In this document: positions 12,645 through 24,900 of the stretch, in pieces
How the letters are laid out: each line of letters begins with the position of its first letter
Numbering within the stretch: position 1 is the first letter of the stretch
From: Anaeramoeba flamelloides
Lineage: Eukaryota > Metamonada > Anaeramoebidae
Assembly (NCBI GenBank): GCA_027625915.1
Contig: JANTQA010000020.1
Location: 1-64,000, forward strand
Reading direction: 5' to 3'
Length of the DNA stretch: 64,000 nt
Notes under the pieces: model-generated
What the model saw: the letters and a program-made list of their open reading frames with translations, nothing else
Told to the model about the DNA's origin: nothing
The model's database searches: none
Position numbers and translations under genes: made by a program

Positions 12645-13418
12645 ATTATTAAATTTCAAATTCGGTCAAATTTCAAAATTGGTCAAATTGAACATTTTCA
12701 CTTTTTTTGAAGAGTTTCTTGATTATTAACATTGATATGAAAATTTTTAGTTTTTTTTGATCTTGTAATAGAGGAAAAAAAAGTAATTTTGTTATTGGTA
12801 GTATTTTTATTACTAAATTGTAGAAAATCCAAAATTTTGAAATCATCAATAGGCAGTTCGTTTCATTTTTAAGGCACAAACTTTCAACGAAATTATAAGA
12901 TCAAAAAAAAATCTCAAATTAAAGCACAAAATTCAAATTCTAGAAAATAAATTTTGACAAAAAAAAATTCGAAATTTTGTGCCTTAATTGTGAGATTTTT
13001 TTGTGCCTTAAATTTCGTTAAAAGTTTGGCTGCCTTAAAAAGGAAAACTGACTGTAATAAATATTTTTAAAAAATTTGTTTGAGACCCAATTTTTTAACC
13101 ACCTAAAGTTAAGTGGAAATTTTTTTTCCCCTTAAAAACAAGTGACCAAAGTTTAATTGGTCAGTTAATAATTTATTGTTCAAAATCCTTACCAAAATTT
13201 TCTAGTATACCAATTTCTAAACACCAAAAAACCTACTCAGTAGGCATACTCTCACCCTACCCTAACATACCTTTAAAAATACATTAACCTACCTGTAAGA
13301 TGCTTTTAAATACCTACGGTCAATATATTTAAATGGCATTGACTTTTTTGAAAAAAAAATGATAATCCTTGACCAATTTTGAAATTTTTGACCAAATTTG
13401 AAATTTAATAATTTTCCC
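12645..13418. mobile_element. Family E TIR element carrying a nested family D copy
   Basis: The two ends are inverse copies of each other over about 45 bp: TTATTAAATTTCAAATTCGG and TTTCAAAATTGGTCAA at the left, and the reverse complement at 13,370-13,418 on the right. The family D palindrome at 12,854-13,051 lies inside. No coding region is readable. No second copy was found in the window. Confidence 0.6.
12854..13051. mobile_element. Family D palindromic element, copy 3 (nested)
   Basis: It shows the same arms as the 11.56 kb copy: AAGGCACAAACTTTCAACG on the left and GTGCCTTAAATTTCGTT on the right. It starts near CAGTTCG and ends at AACTGACTG. It sits inside the family E element. Confidence 0.65.
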
Positions 13419-15162
13419 TATATTTTTCTCTTTATTACTCAAATTAAAAAAAAAAACCTTTTGACCCTTTTCTACAGAAAATGATAGAAATAAAATGATA
13501 TCTATATTTTTACTTCCATATTTATAAAACATTTTTATTTTTTATTTTTGCTTGAATTATAAAAAAATATCGAAATAAATAATTAGAAAAAGTTCAAAAT
13601 TTTCAAATTATTACCAAGCTTAACATCTTTCAATATTTGTATTGTTTTTTAAATTGTTATTCAGCTGTTATATAATTTTTAGATAATTTTGAACTTTCCC
13701 CGTTGTAAAATTTTCAAATTTAGTTATTTAGGGATCTTTGAATTCCAAATTCAACAACTTTTGTTTTTTAACAGACCAATAAATCTTTATGTTTCCAAAA
13801 AGGCCTAAAAAAATGAATTCAATTTTTTTTTTATTACAAACAGTTTATCTTTCTAATAGGTTATTGGTAATTTCGCCCCTTTATCACATTTTTTACTGTT
13901 ACCACAAATTCTTTTTTTTGTTTCTTATAAACATTTATTATTTTTTCTTTAATTTTTTTTTTTTTGTATGTGCATTGGGGAAAGATCAATAAAAAACCCG
14001 AATTTTTTATCATTTTTAGGAAGTACATCTTGGATAATCTATGTTATTCCTTTAAAATTTTTTCCGGCTAAAGTAAAAATAACTGAATTTTTTTTTTTTT
14101 TTATTTAATTGTAGTAATAAGAATCTTCTATTTATCCTTTTAATTCATCTTTTCTTTGAGACACTTTTAATGTTGTCCCGATCAATTTTTATTTCAGTTT
14201 TCTAAATTAAGTAGAGTAAGTACATTTACTATTTTGAAAATAATTTAATTGTGTGAACATTACTGAAAAATATTTTTTTGAGTGCCACAATAGATATTAG
14301 TTACTTTGAAACCAAAAAAAAATCATTCACTGTCATATTTGTGAAAAAGAACCAAAACCCAAAGTAATTCAGAGTTGAATCTTTCATTTTTTCCATTTTT
14401 TTGAACAATTTTTTGTTTTGGATTAAATTTTTTAGTTTTATTAAATTTGGTTTGGATCTAGAAATTTGTTTATACAAAATAAGTGAAATTAATCAAACGG
14501 TAAAACCAAAAAAAATAGACCAGATAGAGGTAGATAAATTGGTACAAATCGTTTCTGTTTAGAAGACCAAAAACACAAGATTCTCCTTTTCAGGGATAAA
14601 TTTGTTGAAATCAAAAAAATGAAAAAAAAAAATAATTAAAAAAAACCTATTATCAAAGATTTTTTTTAATCCTTTTATCTTTTGAATTCAGTATGAATTC
14701 TTAATTGATTGATTACCTTGAAATTCCCATCTCACCGCATTACTATTTTTATTATTATTTTACAAAAAAAACTTGTTTTTTACAAATCTTACTTTCAAAA
14801 TTCTTGTTTCAAATATTTATATAAACAATATCAAAAAACAAAGGATAATATTTCAAAAAATTAAAATCAAGTGGGTTAAATTCTTGGAATCAAAAAAACA
14901 AAGTTACAAAAAGATCTCAACGCTAGGGAAATTTAAAAAATTTAGAAAAAAATTTAATCAGAATTCAGAATTAATTTGAGTTCCCTCAATTTAAGGGAGT
15001 AGCCACAGGTAAAAGAAAAAATTTTTTCACTTTGATGTGCAATTCTGAAGAGGATCAGAAAATAACATTTTTTACTCTGGTTAAACCTCATTGGTTTTAT
15101 TATTTAAATTTACTTCATTCATTAGATTTTTGAAATTTTTTTTTCAAAGTCTCAAAGAAATT

Positions 15163-15257
15163 GCCACAATAGAATGTTGAGTTGAATTACCCTTAAAATA
15201 GTGTTTTGAATGTTGAATGACTTTATCTTTATTCTTCTCTCAACATTCTATTGTGGC
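15163..15257. repeat. Internal hairpin of family A elements
   Basis: GCCACAATAGAATGTTGAG at the left and its exact reverse complement at the right, 19 bp each, enclose about 57 bp. The same hairpin recurs at 28,682-28,774 and 51,748-51,840, and half of it at 21,577, always inside family A copies. Confidence 0.85.
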
Positions 15258-15637
15258 ATTTAATTTTTTCATATTTTATTTTTTTCATCATTTTTTTTGA
15301 GATTTTTTTAATCCTGACAAGATAAGCAATTAGAAATATTTTTATTAGTGGGCATTAGTAGGATTAATGGATTTTGTTTTAAAAAAAACAACAATATTAC
15401 AATTGAGAGAATATAAAAAGAAACATAAATGGGACTTAAATAGCTACAAGAATTCCAAAATTAGAATAATTAAGAGTAGAATTATTACTTCTTAGGGGAT
15501 TGTAAAAACGTTGGGTTTAGTGGAATATGAGAAGTGAATATGATTATAGGGTGTTATCAAAGTTTAAAACACACAAAATAGAGTACATTTTTTATTCTAA
15601 GAATCTGAAATTATCTTCTCCCAGAAAAAAAAAACTA

Positions 15638-16190
15638 AACCTCCATTCCAAAAAATTTGGACACATCTAAAATCATAAATAGTGAAACAAAAACTCAATT
15701 TACTATATTCTCCTAAACCATATATAAAACCAGATTTAAGTAACATAGTATTAATGGTTTTTTAAGTAATCATTTTCATCCAAATATAAGAAAACAATAT
15801 AAAACAAAAAATCAAAACAAGTGTTTCCAAAAAAAATGAAACGAGCTGAAATGAAAGAGTTTGAACAAAAAATATATTGGTAGATTTGTTAAAATTACAC
15901 CAACAATGGTTAATCGATCAAATGATAAGATACCATGTACCGGTTGTATGTGGATTTATCACTTGAAGAAACTCAACTGTAACCATCTAGTAACCATTGA
16001 TAAAAAATTTTCAGATCTAACTAAACCGATTAAGTACCTGAAAAAAAGAAAATGAAAACAAAAACAAAAAAACACAAAAAAATGATATAGTTTGTTGAAT
16101 TAAAATTAATTTCCAAATTGATGTAAATCATGTTTTTTGTTATTCTTCTTAACTGTTTAAACTGTGTCCAAATTAATCGAATTAAGTTTA
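15638..16190 (+). mobile_element. Family B TIR element, copy 2 (nested in family A)
   Basis: The left end has CCATTCCAAAAAATTTGGAC after TAAACCT; the right end has GTGTCCAAATTAATCGAATT. It interrupts family A sequence that is continuous in the 29.1 and 51.4 kb copies, where AAAAACTATT runs straight on. The interior aligns in the same order with the reverse complement of 35,105-35,637. A 64-codon open frame (15,861-16,055) falls in the shared part but is not kept open in the other copies. Confidence 0.7.
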
Positions 16191-16886
16191 TTTTTAATAA
16201 TAAAATAATAATAATAATAAAACTATTTTATCAACATAATCTCTTTTTTTTTATTGTTGAACATTACTAAAAAAAAATATCAAAATAATTTTTTTTAAAA
16301 AAATTTTTTACAGAATCTACGATCACATGCCACTAAAATAAAATGTTCTTATCTCATCTCTCTCAAATTTTTATCATGTCTTATAGGTAGCTACTCCCTT
16401 AAGGGAAAATAAATAATTATAAAATCAAATGAATTTGTCCAATAAACCCCTTATTTCCGAAGAAGAATTAAAAAAATTAATTTACTTGGATGAACTCTAT
16501 CAAGAATTAGTTGAATCAAATGAAAATAGGAAATTAATTCATTTTGGAAATTCTTGAGAAATAAAAAGTAATTTGTTAAACTTAAAAATTTTAGAACCAA
16601 AATATTTCCATGAAGAATTAAAAAATAAAATCAAATCGAGAATAAGTAATTGTTACAGGTGTTACAGATCAGATCAAGTAATAAATGATTTGTATTTATT
16701 TTTGCAAGCTCAATTTTTTTCATTTTTTGATTTCCATTTTTTTAGTTGGTATGAAAATATATTATAGAAGGATATATTCCACTCCCATATTTATTAAAAT
16801 ATCAATGTATTTGATCAAAGAAATGATTTGAAGAATTCAGTTTCATATAAATGGTGGCACTCAAAATTTGAAAAATGAACTTACTC

Positions 16887-18360
16887 CTTTAATTGTGGGG
16901 AACGAATATTAATTTGTAAAAAACAATTCAAACTACTATTTATTTGCAAAATCAATGGAACAACTTTTTTCATTTAATATTCCAAAAAAAAGAGTTTTTT
17001 AAATCAGTGTACATTTCAAATTTTTTAATTCTGATAGTTCAATTAAATTATTAATTTTCCCTCTTTTAGAATTTGATGCTTTTTATGATTTTAGATTATC
17101 CTTGCAATGTTTTTTTGGAAAACTGAAGGAAAATTTTGATCCATAAATTTAGCAATTAAAAGTATCTTATTTTTTATTCTAAATTACCAATGGCTTTGGA
17201 TTTTCGGCCTTATTGGTGCTTATCATTTGTTCAAATATTAGAAATTATCAAGACAATTCACAATGATACATTTTTATTCAGCGTAAAGAAAATTGATGAA
17301 TTTGTGAAAATCCTTAAATTAGAATTAATTGTTGATGAAATAGTATGGTTTTGAAGCTTATATTGTTTTTTAATAAGTTTTTTAAAAAGCTGAGGAGTTT
17401 TCTTATTAAGAAGAAAAGTATTATTTCTCTTGCTAAGTTATTCGTTTTTAAAAGGAGAAAAAAGAAATAATTTAATGTTTTTCTTGATAACTACAGCATA
17501 TTTAATTTCAAAAGAGATTTCAACCAAGTAAGAACTCTTAATTGACTGGATCGAGATTTACACCCAAAAAAAAAAAGAAGGGTGTTCTTCAATTTCAAAT
17601 TGATCTCTCAAGAGATGAAACTATTTTTCAAAACAAAAATGAAAAAATCAAGATCTTTTGTTAAAAACTATCAAAATTAAACCTCCACATCAGTTAATTG
17701 TTGAAACAACTTTACAAGACGAGTTGTTGAGTGTATGATTTCAATGAATTAGTTTATAATCTGTATTTAAGAATCGCTAATCTATATTTTTACAATGAGT
17801 TATTATTTCAAAGAAGTACCTACAGTTACCCCTAAAAAAGGAGTCTACTCTGTAAAACATTTCAACCCAAACTATAAAACTACTCTCAAATACAACGAAA
17901 CTATGTATTTTTCTTTTCATTTTTGGGATCTTCAATTAGTTTATACCTTTGTTTTCGCATACAAAAAAGCCTGATGACTTTTCTAACAGCTTTGTATCTT
18001 TGTAATCTATCACGACACTTTCCAACACTTTGAAAGCTTGACAAAACATTTGGAGCTTGTCTAAAGAGGAAAAGCTACTCAAAGTCAAATGTTTCAAATT
18101 TCAGATTTTTTTGTTTGTGATTTTCCAATAAAAATCTAAATCATTTTTATATTTCTTTTTAATTAATTGTTTAAAAAAAATCAAAAAAATAACAGACTTA
18201 TTTGGCCAATACAGAATTTTTTTTTGAATTTTTTTTGTATCAAACAACCAAAATAACACTTTTAATTTTAATCAAATTAAAACCATTAAAAAAAAAAACA
18301 AAGTAAAGAAAACACAAAAAAAAAAACAAGAAAACCAGAAATAATCAATACGGAAATAAA
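16887..18360 (+). other. Spacer with protein-like runs, possibly an eroded gene
   Basis: The 17.0-18.1 kb part is less repetitive than typical spacer and gives scattered protein-like stretches on the plus strand (for example DEFLLSV-like and FNELVYNLYLRIANLYFYN), separated by stops. I recognise no family. It ends in A-rich sequence just before the start of the next gene. Confidence 0.25.
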
Positions 18361-18364
18361 AGAA

Positions 18365-20524
18365 ATGAACTTTGGAAACAATACAAGATATGATCCAATT
18401 TTAGATCCCGATTTTGACTCATTATTTTTAGAAGATTTAGAGCAACAATTTGATTCAAAATCAGAAAACGATTACAGTTTTAAAAACTTTACAAACAACG
18501 AACTCCAACCACAAGAGCAACAAGAAACAAACCAGAATTCAAATTCAGAAAAATCACAAAGCCAAAAACAATTTGAATTCAACAAATAACACGAGTAATA
18601 ACGAAACTGATTTAAACTCGTCAGTCGAAGGGCTCATAAAACTTGGATCTTTAAGACATGTGCCATCTTTAGAATCTTCGTTTAGTACCTTTAACAGTGA
18701 TCCGATTTCAAGCATTATTCTTGATCAGATGAACAACGAGGATGACTATTACGAGAATAATCCGATTGTTCTGAAAAAACAAAGGAAGCAGCCAATTACA
18801 ATCCCACTACCCGAAGAACAAACACAACAAAAAATCAATTTTATACCCCCGAGCGCAAAAATCTCAATGGAAGCAATCTTGAAACATCAAAATTCTGGCA
18901 ATTTTAATCCGTTCCAACCACAATTAGATTTCCAAATGCAATTTCAAAATTCTAATTATGAAATGGACTCATCTGAAAGTAGATCTGGGTTTGTACCAGA
19001 GTTTGAGCCAGACGAAGACGATGAAGGTGATAGCAGTTATGATCCCAACAGTAGTAAGATCCAGATAGCCAACAGTAATAAAATCGAGATCGAGAACAAC
19101 AAAGAAAAAAAGAAAAAAATCAATAAACAATTCAATTTTAAAAAACAAAATCGAAAAAAATAGAAAAAACCTCAAGATCAAAAAAAAAACAAAAAAAACA
19201 ACAAAAAAAGAAAAAGGAACCAAAAATAACACCAAAAATAAGAATAAGAATCAAAATCAGAGCAAGAATATCAAAAAAAAAGTAAAATTTAAAAAAGTCG
19301 AAGAAGAATTTGATCAAAAAATGCTGAAAGGGTTGAGCCTTGAAGATCCAAAACTCAGAAAACGGGATTTAAAAATAAAGACCAACAAACAAAATTCACT
19401 AAGAAGACTTGACTCGACAGTTGTTGAATCTGGAAAGGAAGTTTTTAAATTATTAACAGGGATCTTATGGGCGATCTCTGGTGGCGCCTCTCAAAAATTC
19501 TTAACGCCTTATACTAAGAAATTTGCAAACAAAATTGGTACAGTTTTTAATGCATCTGAAAACGAAACAAATAATTTCCAATCACAATTAAAATATTTGT
19601 TATCAAACTCGAGAAGAACATTTACAGAATTTATTTTAGAAATATTATTGGGTTTACTTTCATTAATTTATAATGACGAAGAGACTCCTGATTTTTGTAA
19701 TGAATTATGGGCAATATTAATAGAAATTAATAAATTTAATTCCAATAACAATAACAACAACAACGAAGGGGGAAAGGAAAGGGAAAAGGAAAAGGAAAAA
19801 TTAAAACAAAGACTAGAAAAAATTTATCAACAAAATATCTCTTATGACATATTGCTGTATTGGTTTAATAAACGCTTTGTCGACAGATTAAATGTGTATT
19901 TCGCAAATGAACCACAACAAAAATTCTGTGAAAAATATTTATTCTATTTAGGAAAATCAAAATTCATTTTATCTTGTTTACTATTACCTTCGGAATTAAT
20001 CAAAAAGACGGATCGTTAAGCAATATTATCAATTGATCAATAAAAATTATGATGGCAACCCTTTAAATTTATATTTCAATAATCGGGGGAAAAAAGTCAA
20101 ATTGGTAAAATCCTTAATATTGGCCTATGGTGTCAATAATGGCAAATATTGGGAAATAATTTCGAAGGACTTTTGTGAAAAACTCGAATTTAATGTAGAT
20201 AATATTTTTTGAACATTTCCCCCTTTAAACAAATTATTTCTAATCCTGGGTTAAGTAATCTATGCACAAAAAATGTAATTGAAGATATACCGCCTAAAAA
20301 AAAGAACAGTGGTCAACCAAAATGATACTAAAATTGGTGTAAAAATTAGAGTTGATTGGCTATTAAAAAAAAAGATTAATTTAATCTTTACCTTTTCAGA
20401 AATATATGCATACAAACAGTTATATATGTGCGTTCATATGGAGGCATATATTATTTCACATTTAACCGTTTTAAAAAATCATAAAAATTTTAAATGTCAG
20501 GTTATGGAGTTCATATTTAAGTAA
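18365..20524 (+). pseudogene. Unrecognised gene spread over several frames
   Basis: Protein-like sequence runs almost without gap but moves between frames. The segments are about 18,365-18,588 (acidic, starts MNFGNNTRYDPILDPDFDSL), 18,570-19,163 (Ser/Asn/Glu-rich with a DEDDEG patch and a basic end), 19,190-20,019, then 20,020-20,212, 20,215-20,324 and 20,279-20,524. The third segment is the folded-looking part: a helical stretch with LLTGILWAISGGASQKF and LEILLGLLSLIYND, an Asn7 and a Lys/Glu run, then a hydrophobic tail. Each frame change lies near a homopolymer run. This could be a decaying gene or base-calling errors in homopolymers. Acidic tract followed by basic tract suggests a nuclear protein, but I do not recognise the family and no retroelement or viral motif is visible. 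Confidence 0.5.
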
Positions 20525-21560
20525 CCATTTGTTTGCTAAGGATATACTTGTATAGTAATGCGCATCTACAAACTTTTTTTTTTTTTTTTATTTTACTTCT
20601 TTTTTATTTTTCAATTAACAAAAAATAATAATAAACTCATTTTTTGTTTTGTATTTTCCTGTTTATTTTAAAATTTACAATTTCCACTTAAAAAATCCAA
20701 GTTTTGAATATTTTTTATTCTTTATGAAAAAATATAAGATTAGATTTGTTGTAACAAGTTACTATCGTTTGAATTTGGTTCTTTTTCTCTGTAAAGTTTT
20801 ATATTATTCAATTTTATAATTTATTCAATAATTTGGATAAATTTTTTTTAAGGATTTTCAACTTTTTAACACTTTATACAAATTATTAAATTTATAATAA
20901 AATAATTGTAGTCTTTTAAAAAGTGGATTTTAAATTCAAAAAATAATAATGTTTGGATCTTCACAAAGAACCTCATAAAGTATTTAAATTTGAAAAAATC
21001 AACTAAAAAGAAAGAAATGAAACCAAAATCTCAGATCCCAAAGATAATTTTCTATTTGTTTCTATTTGGTTGACAGTTTGATTGGTGAGTTGATTGAACA
21101 TTTAGATCAACAATAAGTATCAATTAAGGAATTAACATTAGTTTTCATTATTTTCTGGTATTCGAAACAAATACCAATAAAAATTAGTGGAAAATATCAA
21201 TCAATAAATGAATTTGATATTTTTACTTCTCTTCAGATAAATCAATTTCTTGAAGCAACCAATTTGGGTTTCAAAACAACATTTCAAACTTTCAATATAT
21301 TTCACATGAAGGTTGAATATAAAATGAAAGTTCTGAAAATTGTTTATCGTATCGTTTTTTTTTTTTTTTATTGATAAAAGTACATATTGATCTTTTAAAT
21401 TTTAGAGTAAGTTCAATTAAAATGAGAGTCTTATTACCAAAATTCAACACTGTAACCTATTTTTTTTCATTTACAATTAAATCTTAAAGTTGTCTTGTTT
21501 GTTTTTTCTCATCAAATTCAAGAGTGATTGTTTAAAAAGGATTAATTAGAGTTTTTTTCA
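20525..21560. other. AT-rich spacer
   Basis: I see no gene and no assigned repeat between the frame-broken gene and the family A remnant upstream of RRP41. Confidence 0.5.
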
Positions 21561-21564
21561 AACC

Positions 21565-21800
21565 CCAACAAAATGTCACAATAGAATGTTGAGATAAGGA
21601 AATAAGGAAAACCATTTAACATTCCCCAAATGGTTTATATAACTAATCTACATGTTATTCAATTGGGAAATTAAATTTTTAGTTTGAAAAAATTATATTT
21701 AAAAGATCTAATGAATGAAGTACTTTCCGAAGCGAAACACAAACCAGACACTCCCAAAGTAAAAAGTGTTGTTTTCTGGAATCCTTCTTTTGAGATTGTT
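21565..21800 (-). mobile_element. Family A remnant
   Basis: It contains TCACAATAGAATGTTGAGAT and further on TGAATGAAGTAC, both markers of family A copies, but no intact TIR. It lies about 200 bp before the RRP41 start codon. Confidence 0.4.
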
Positions 21801-21993
21801 CAAAAGTGTGAATTTTTGGACTTTATTGTTTATACCTCCTTAAATAATTATATAAACTAATTCAAAAATTTAACCATAATTACTATTTATTAGAAGTCTA
21901 ACAAGTTCAAAGTTATTTCAGACTATTCTTCAGGACTTTGGCTATGATAAAAAGGATTGGGATTCATTTTTTGTACAATTCTCATTATTAAAA

Positions 21994-24900
21994 ATGGAAT
22001 ATGTTAACCAAGAAGGATTAAGAATTGATGGAAGAAGGGTAAATGAACTTCGAAAAATACAATGTAAATTAGGGGTGTTAAAAAGAGCCGATGGATCTGC
22101 ATTGTTTGAACAAGGATTTACAAGGGTTCTTGTTGCGGTTTATGGTCCCAGAGAGATTACCCAAAGAAGAAAAAAATTACACGACAAGGCAATTATCAAT
22201 GTCGAATATTCTGTTGCAACATTCAGCATGACTAGAAGAAAAAAAACTTCCAAAAGAAATAAAATTTCGCAAGAAATAGCAAACTCGATAAGAAAATCTT
22301 TTGAAACAGTCATACAACTTGAATTATTTCCTTCTTCTCAAATTGATATTTTTATACAAGTGCTACAGGCCGATGGAGGTTTGTTGTTTTTTTTTTTTTT
22401 TTTTTTATTTTTTTAATTAACCACCTTTTTATATTTTTACCTTTTTTCTTACCAACACTTCTTGGTTTGGTTACTTTCGATTTAACTCAAGTTTTAAAAA
22501 AAACAAGATCTTTACAATTAAAAAAAAAACAAAAATACTAATTGATTTTTTTTATCAAAATTTGTTGCTTACGTGATTTTTGAAAATAATATTTAAGTGC
22601 ACTTGGAAAAAAAACTTCTTGATTCCTTCTGTTTAAAATTGTGGTCTTAGATTTGATCTAGCCTGTAGACAGATCTAGTCTGTGTTTTGTAATGAACTAT
22701 TTTGCAGATTTGTTTTTTTTTTTTTTCCTTTGGTTGCGAATGGATGATAATAAATCGAGACTCGTTAAGGCTTACAATTCCTAAAACTTGGAAATAAGAT
22801 TATCCTATGTTAGGTGTTGCGCCTGTTGTTATTTTGGTTCCTCGCTGATCGATCTTCAACTTGGTATGAGTTTTAATTGTGGTTTAAGGGAAATTTATTA
22901 TTTTTTCCAAAATCCGAATTGAAGAGTGTAAGACGAATATGTTTGGAAGATATTTAATGAATATTGTGATTTTTGTGTCTTAAATTGAAATTTTTATTTA
23001 GGATTGGCTTTATTTTGTGCTTTTTAAAATAAGCTCTTTACAAAAAATTAGTAAAATTTATTTTAAAATATCTTTGTTAAACTCAATCCTAAATAAAAAT
23101 TTCAATTTAAGACACAAAAATCACAATATTCATTAAATATCTTCCAAACATATTCGTCTTACACTCTTCAATTCGGATTTTGGAAAAAATAATAAATTTC
23201 CCTTAAACCCCAATTCAAAATTTTTAACACACCAAAATATAAATTTTGGAAAAAAAAAATATTATTAAGGAAGTAAGTATATTTTATCATTTTGAAAAAT
23301 TTTAATTGTGACAACCTTACTGAAAAATATTTTTTGAGTGCCACCAAATATTGAAACTTTGAAACCAAAACATCATTCACTGCTCTATTTGTAAAAATAA
23401 ACACGAACCCAAAGTAAATCCTGATTTTGAATCTTTAATTTTTCAATTTTTTGAACATTTTTTTTGATTAAAATTTTTGGTTTTATTAAATTTGGTTTTG
23501 GATCTATAAATGTGTTTATAGAAATGAGTGAAATTAATCAAAAAGTAAACCAAAAAAATAGACTTGAAAAGGTGTGTATTTGAAACAAATATTTTCTTTT
23601 AGAAGACCAAACACAAAAGATCACCTTTCCAAATAAATTTGTTGAAATCAAAAAAGAAAAAAAAAAAAATCGATCAAAACCTATTTTCGAAGATTTCTTT
23701 TTTCTTTATCTTCTTAATTCGAAGGAAGAAAAACAATTATTACCTTGAATTTCTCACCTCATTACTATTTATTATTATTTTACAAAACATTTTTTTAAAA
23801 ATTTTCTTTCAAAACTCAATTTTCAATTTCTTTGGGTTGAATCTTTTGTAACTGCTTTTTGATTCCGAGAATTTAACCCCTTTACTTTAATCTTTGAGAC
23901 AGTATTCTTTATTTTGGATTAATTTGATAAAAATATTTGAAAAATTTAAAAAAAATTTTAATCATAAATTCAGAATTATTTTGAGTTTTCATTTTAATGG
24001 AAAATAAATAATTATAAAATCAAACGAATTTAATTCAATAAATCGTTATTTCTGAAGGGGTATTAAAAAAACTTCCTGTTTTCTGAAATAAAACTAGAAT
24101 TAGATGAATTAAATGAAGATAGGATTTTTAAATTCATTTTAGAAATTCTTTCAAAATAAAAAGTAATTTGTTTCTCAAAAATTTTCCAAACAAAAGTAAT
24201 TCCATGAAGAATTAAAAATAAAACCAAATCAAGAAAAAGTAATTGTATCAATTGTTACAGATAAGATCAAGAAATAAATGATTTTTTATTTATTTTTGCA
24301 AGCTCAATTTTTTCATTTTTTGAATTCCATTTTTTAGTTGGTATATCAATATATTATACTATGGATATATTCCACTCCCGTATTTATTAAAATTTATCAA
24401 TGTATTTTGTCAAAGAAATGATTTGAAGAATTCGGTTTCATATAAATGGTTGCACTCAAAATTTGAAAAATATACTTACTTAAATAAATTTTAAGAAATA
24501 CCAAATTTAGAATTATTCACCAATTGAAATGGTAACAATAATTTATAATTTACAATGCCAACAAAACAAAAAATAAATAATTGTAAATGAATCAAAATAA
24601 ATAAATAATGTGTAAATAATTTTGGTTTTTTAGGATTTATTGTTATGAGTTAAATGTTAAAAATAACTTAATCTGTTAAAGAGAGAATTTTGAAGAGATT
24701 AAATTTGTATCTTCTAATTTAAAGTGTGTTTGGATATTAGTGTCTAGAAACAGTCATTAGAAGAATTTTAAATTCAATTTAATTTTCTAAGATAAAGTGA
24801 AGAGTTTATAAAAAAAAATAAAGAATAAAAAATTATTCTGCTAATAAAAGAAAAAATAAAAAAAATATCAATACAAAGAAATAAATACTTTGTGTTAAAA

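Larger units (their letters stand above)
14995..16398 (+). mobile_element. Family A TTAA-flanked TIR element, copy 1
   Basis: TIRs GGGAGTAGCCAC and GTAGCTACTCCC are bounded on both sides by TTAA. The related family X copy at 23.98 kb lacks the insert and has a single TTAA at that point, so the insertion and the four-base duplication can be read directly. TTAA duplication and G-rich tips suggest a piggyBac-type non-autonomous element; a TA-duplicating element with an A/T tip is the alternative. A hairpin at 15,163-15,257 and a nested family B element at 15,638-16,190 lie inside. No transposase is readable. Confidence 0.75.
14215..16886 (+). mobile_element. Family X TIR element, copy 1, interrupted by a family A element
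   Basis: The left end AGTAAGTACATTTACTATTT and the right end GAAAAATGAACTTACT are inverted repeats. Without the 1.4 kb insertion at 14,995-16,398 the element is about 1.26 kb. It aligns along its length with 23,272-24,480, for example CCATGAAGAATTAAAAAATA and GATATATTCCACTCCC. The distal part contains a short open run (16,573-16,767) that is not conserved as a frame in the other copy, so coding is doubtful. About 100 bp near 14,810-14,930 are inverted relative to the other copy. Confidence 0.65.

Noticed and set aside
15861-16055. Possible transposase fragment in family B
   Set aside because: The frame is not conserved in the other three copies and has no readable DDE or helix-turn-helix signature.
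16573-16767. Cys-containing open frame in family X
   Set aside because: The matching part of the second copy is closed in all frames and only one copy keeps the CYRCYR run, so zinc binding or coding is not supported.
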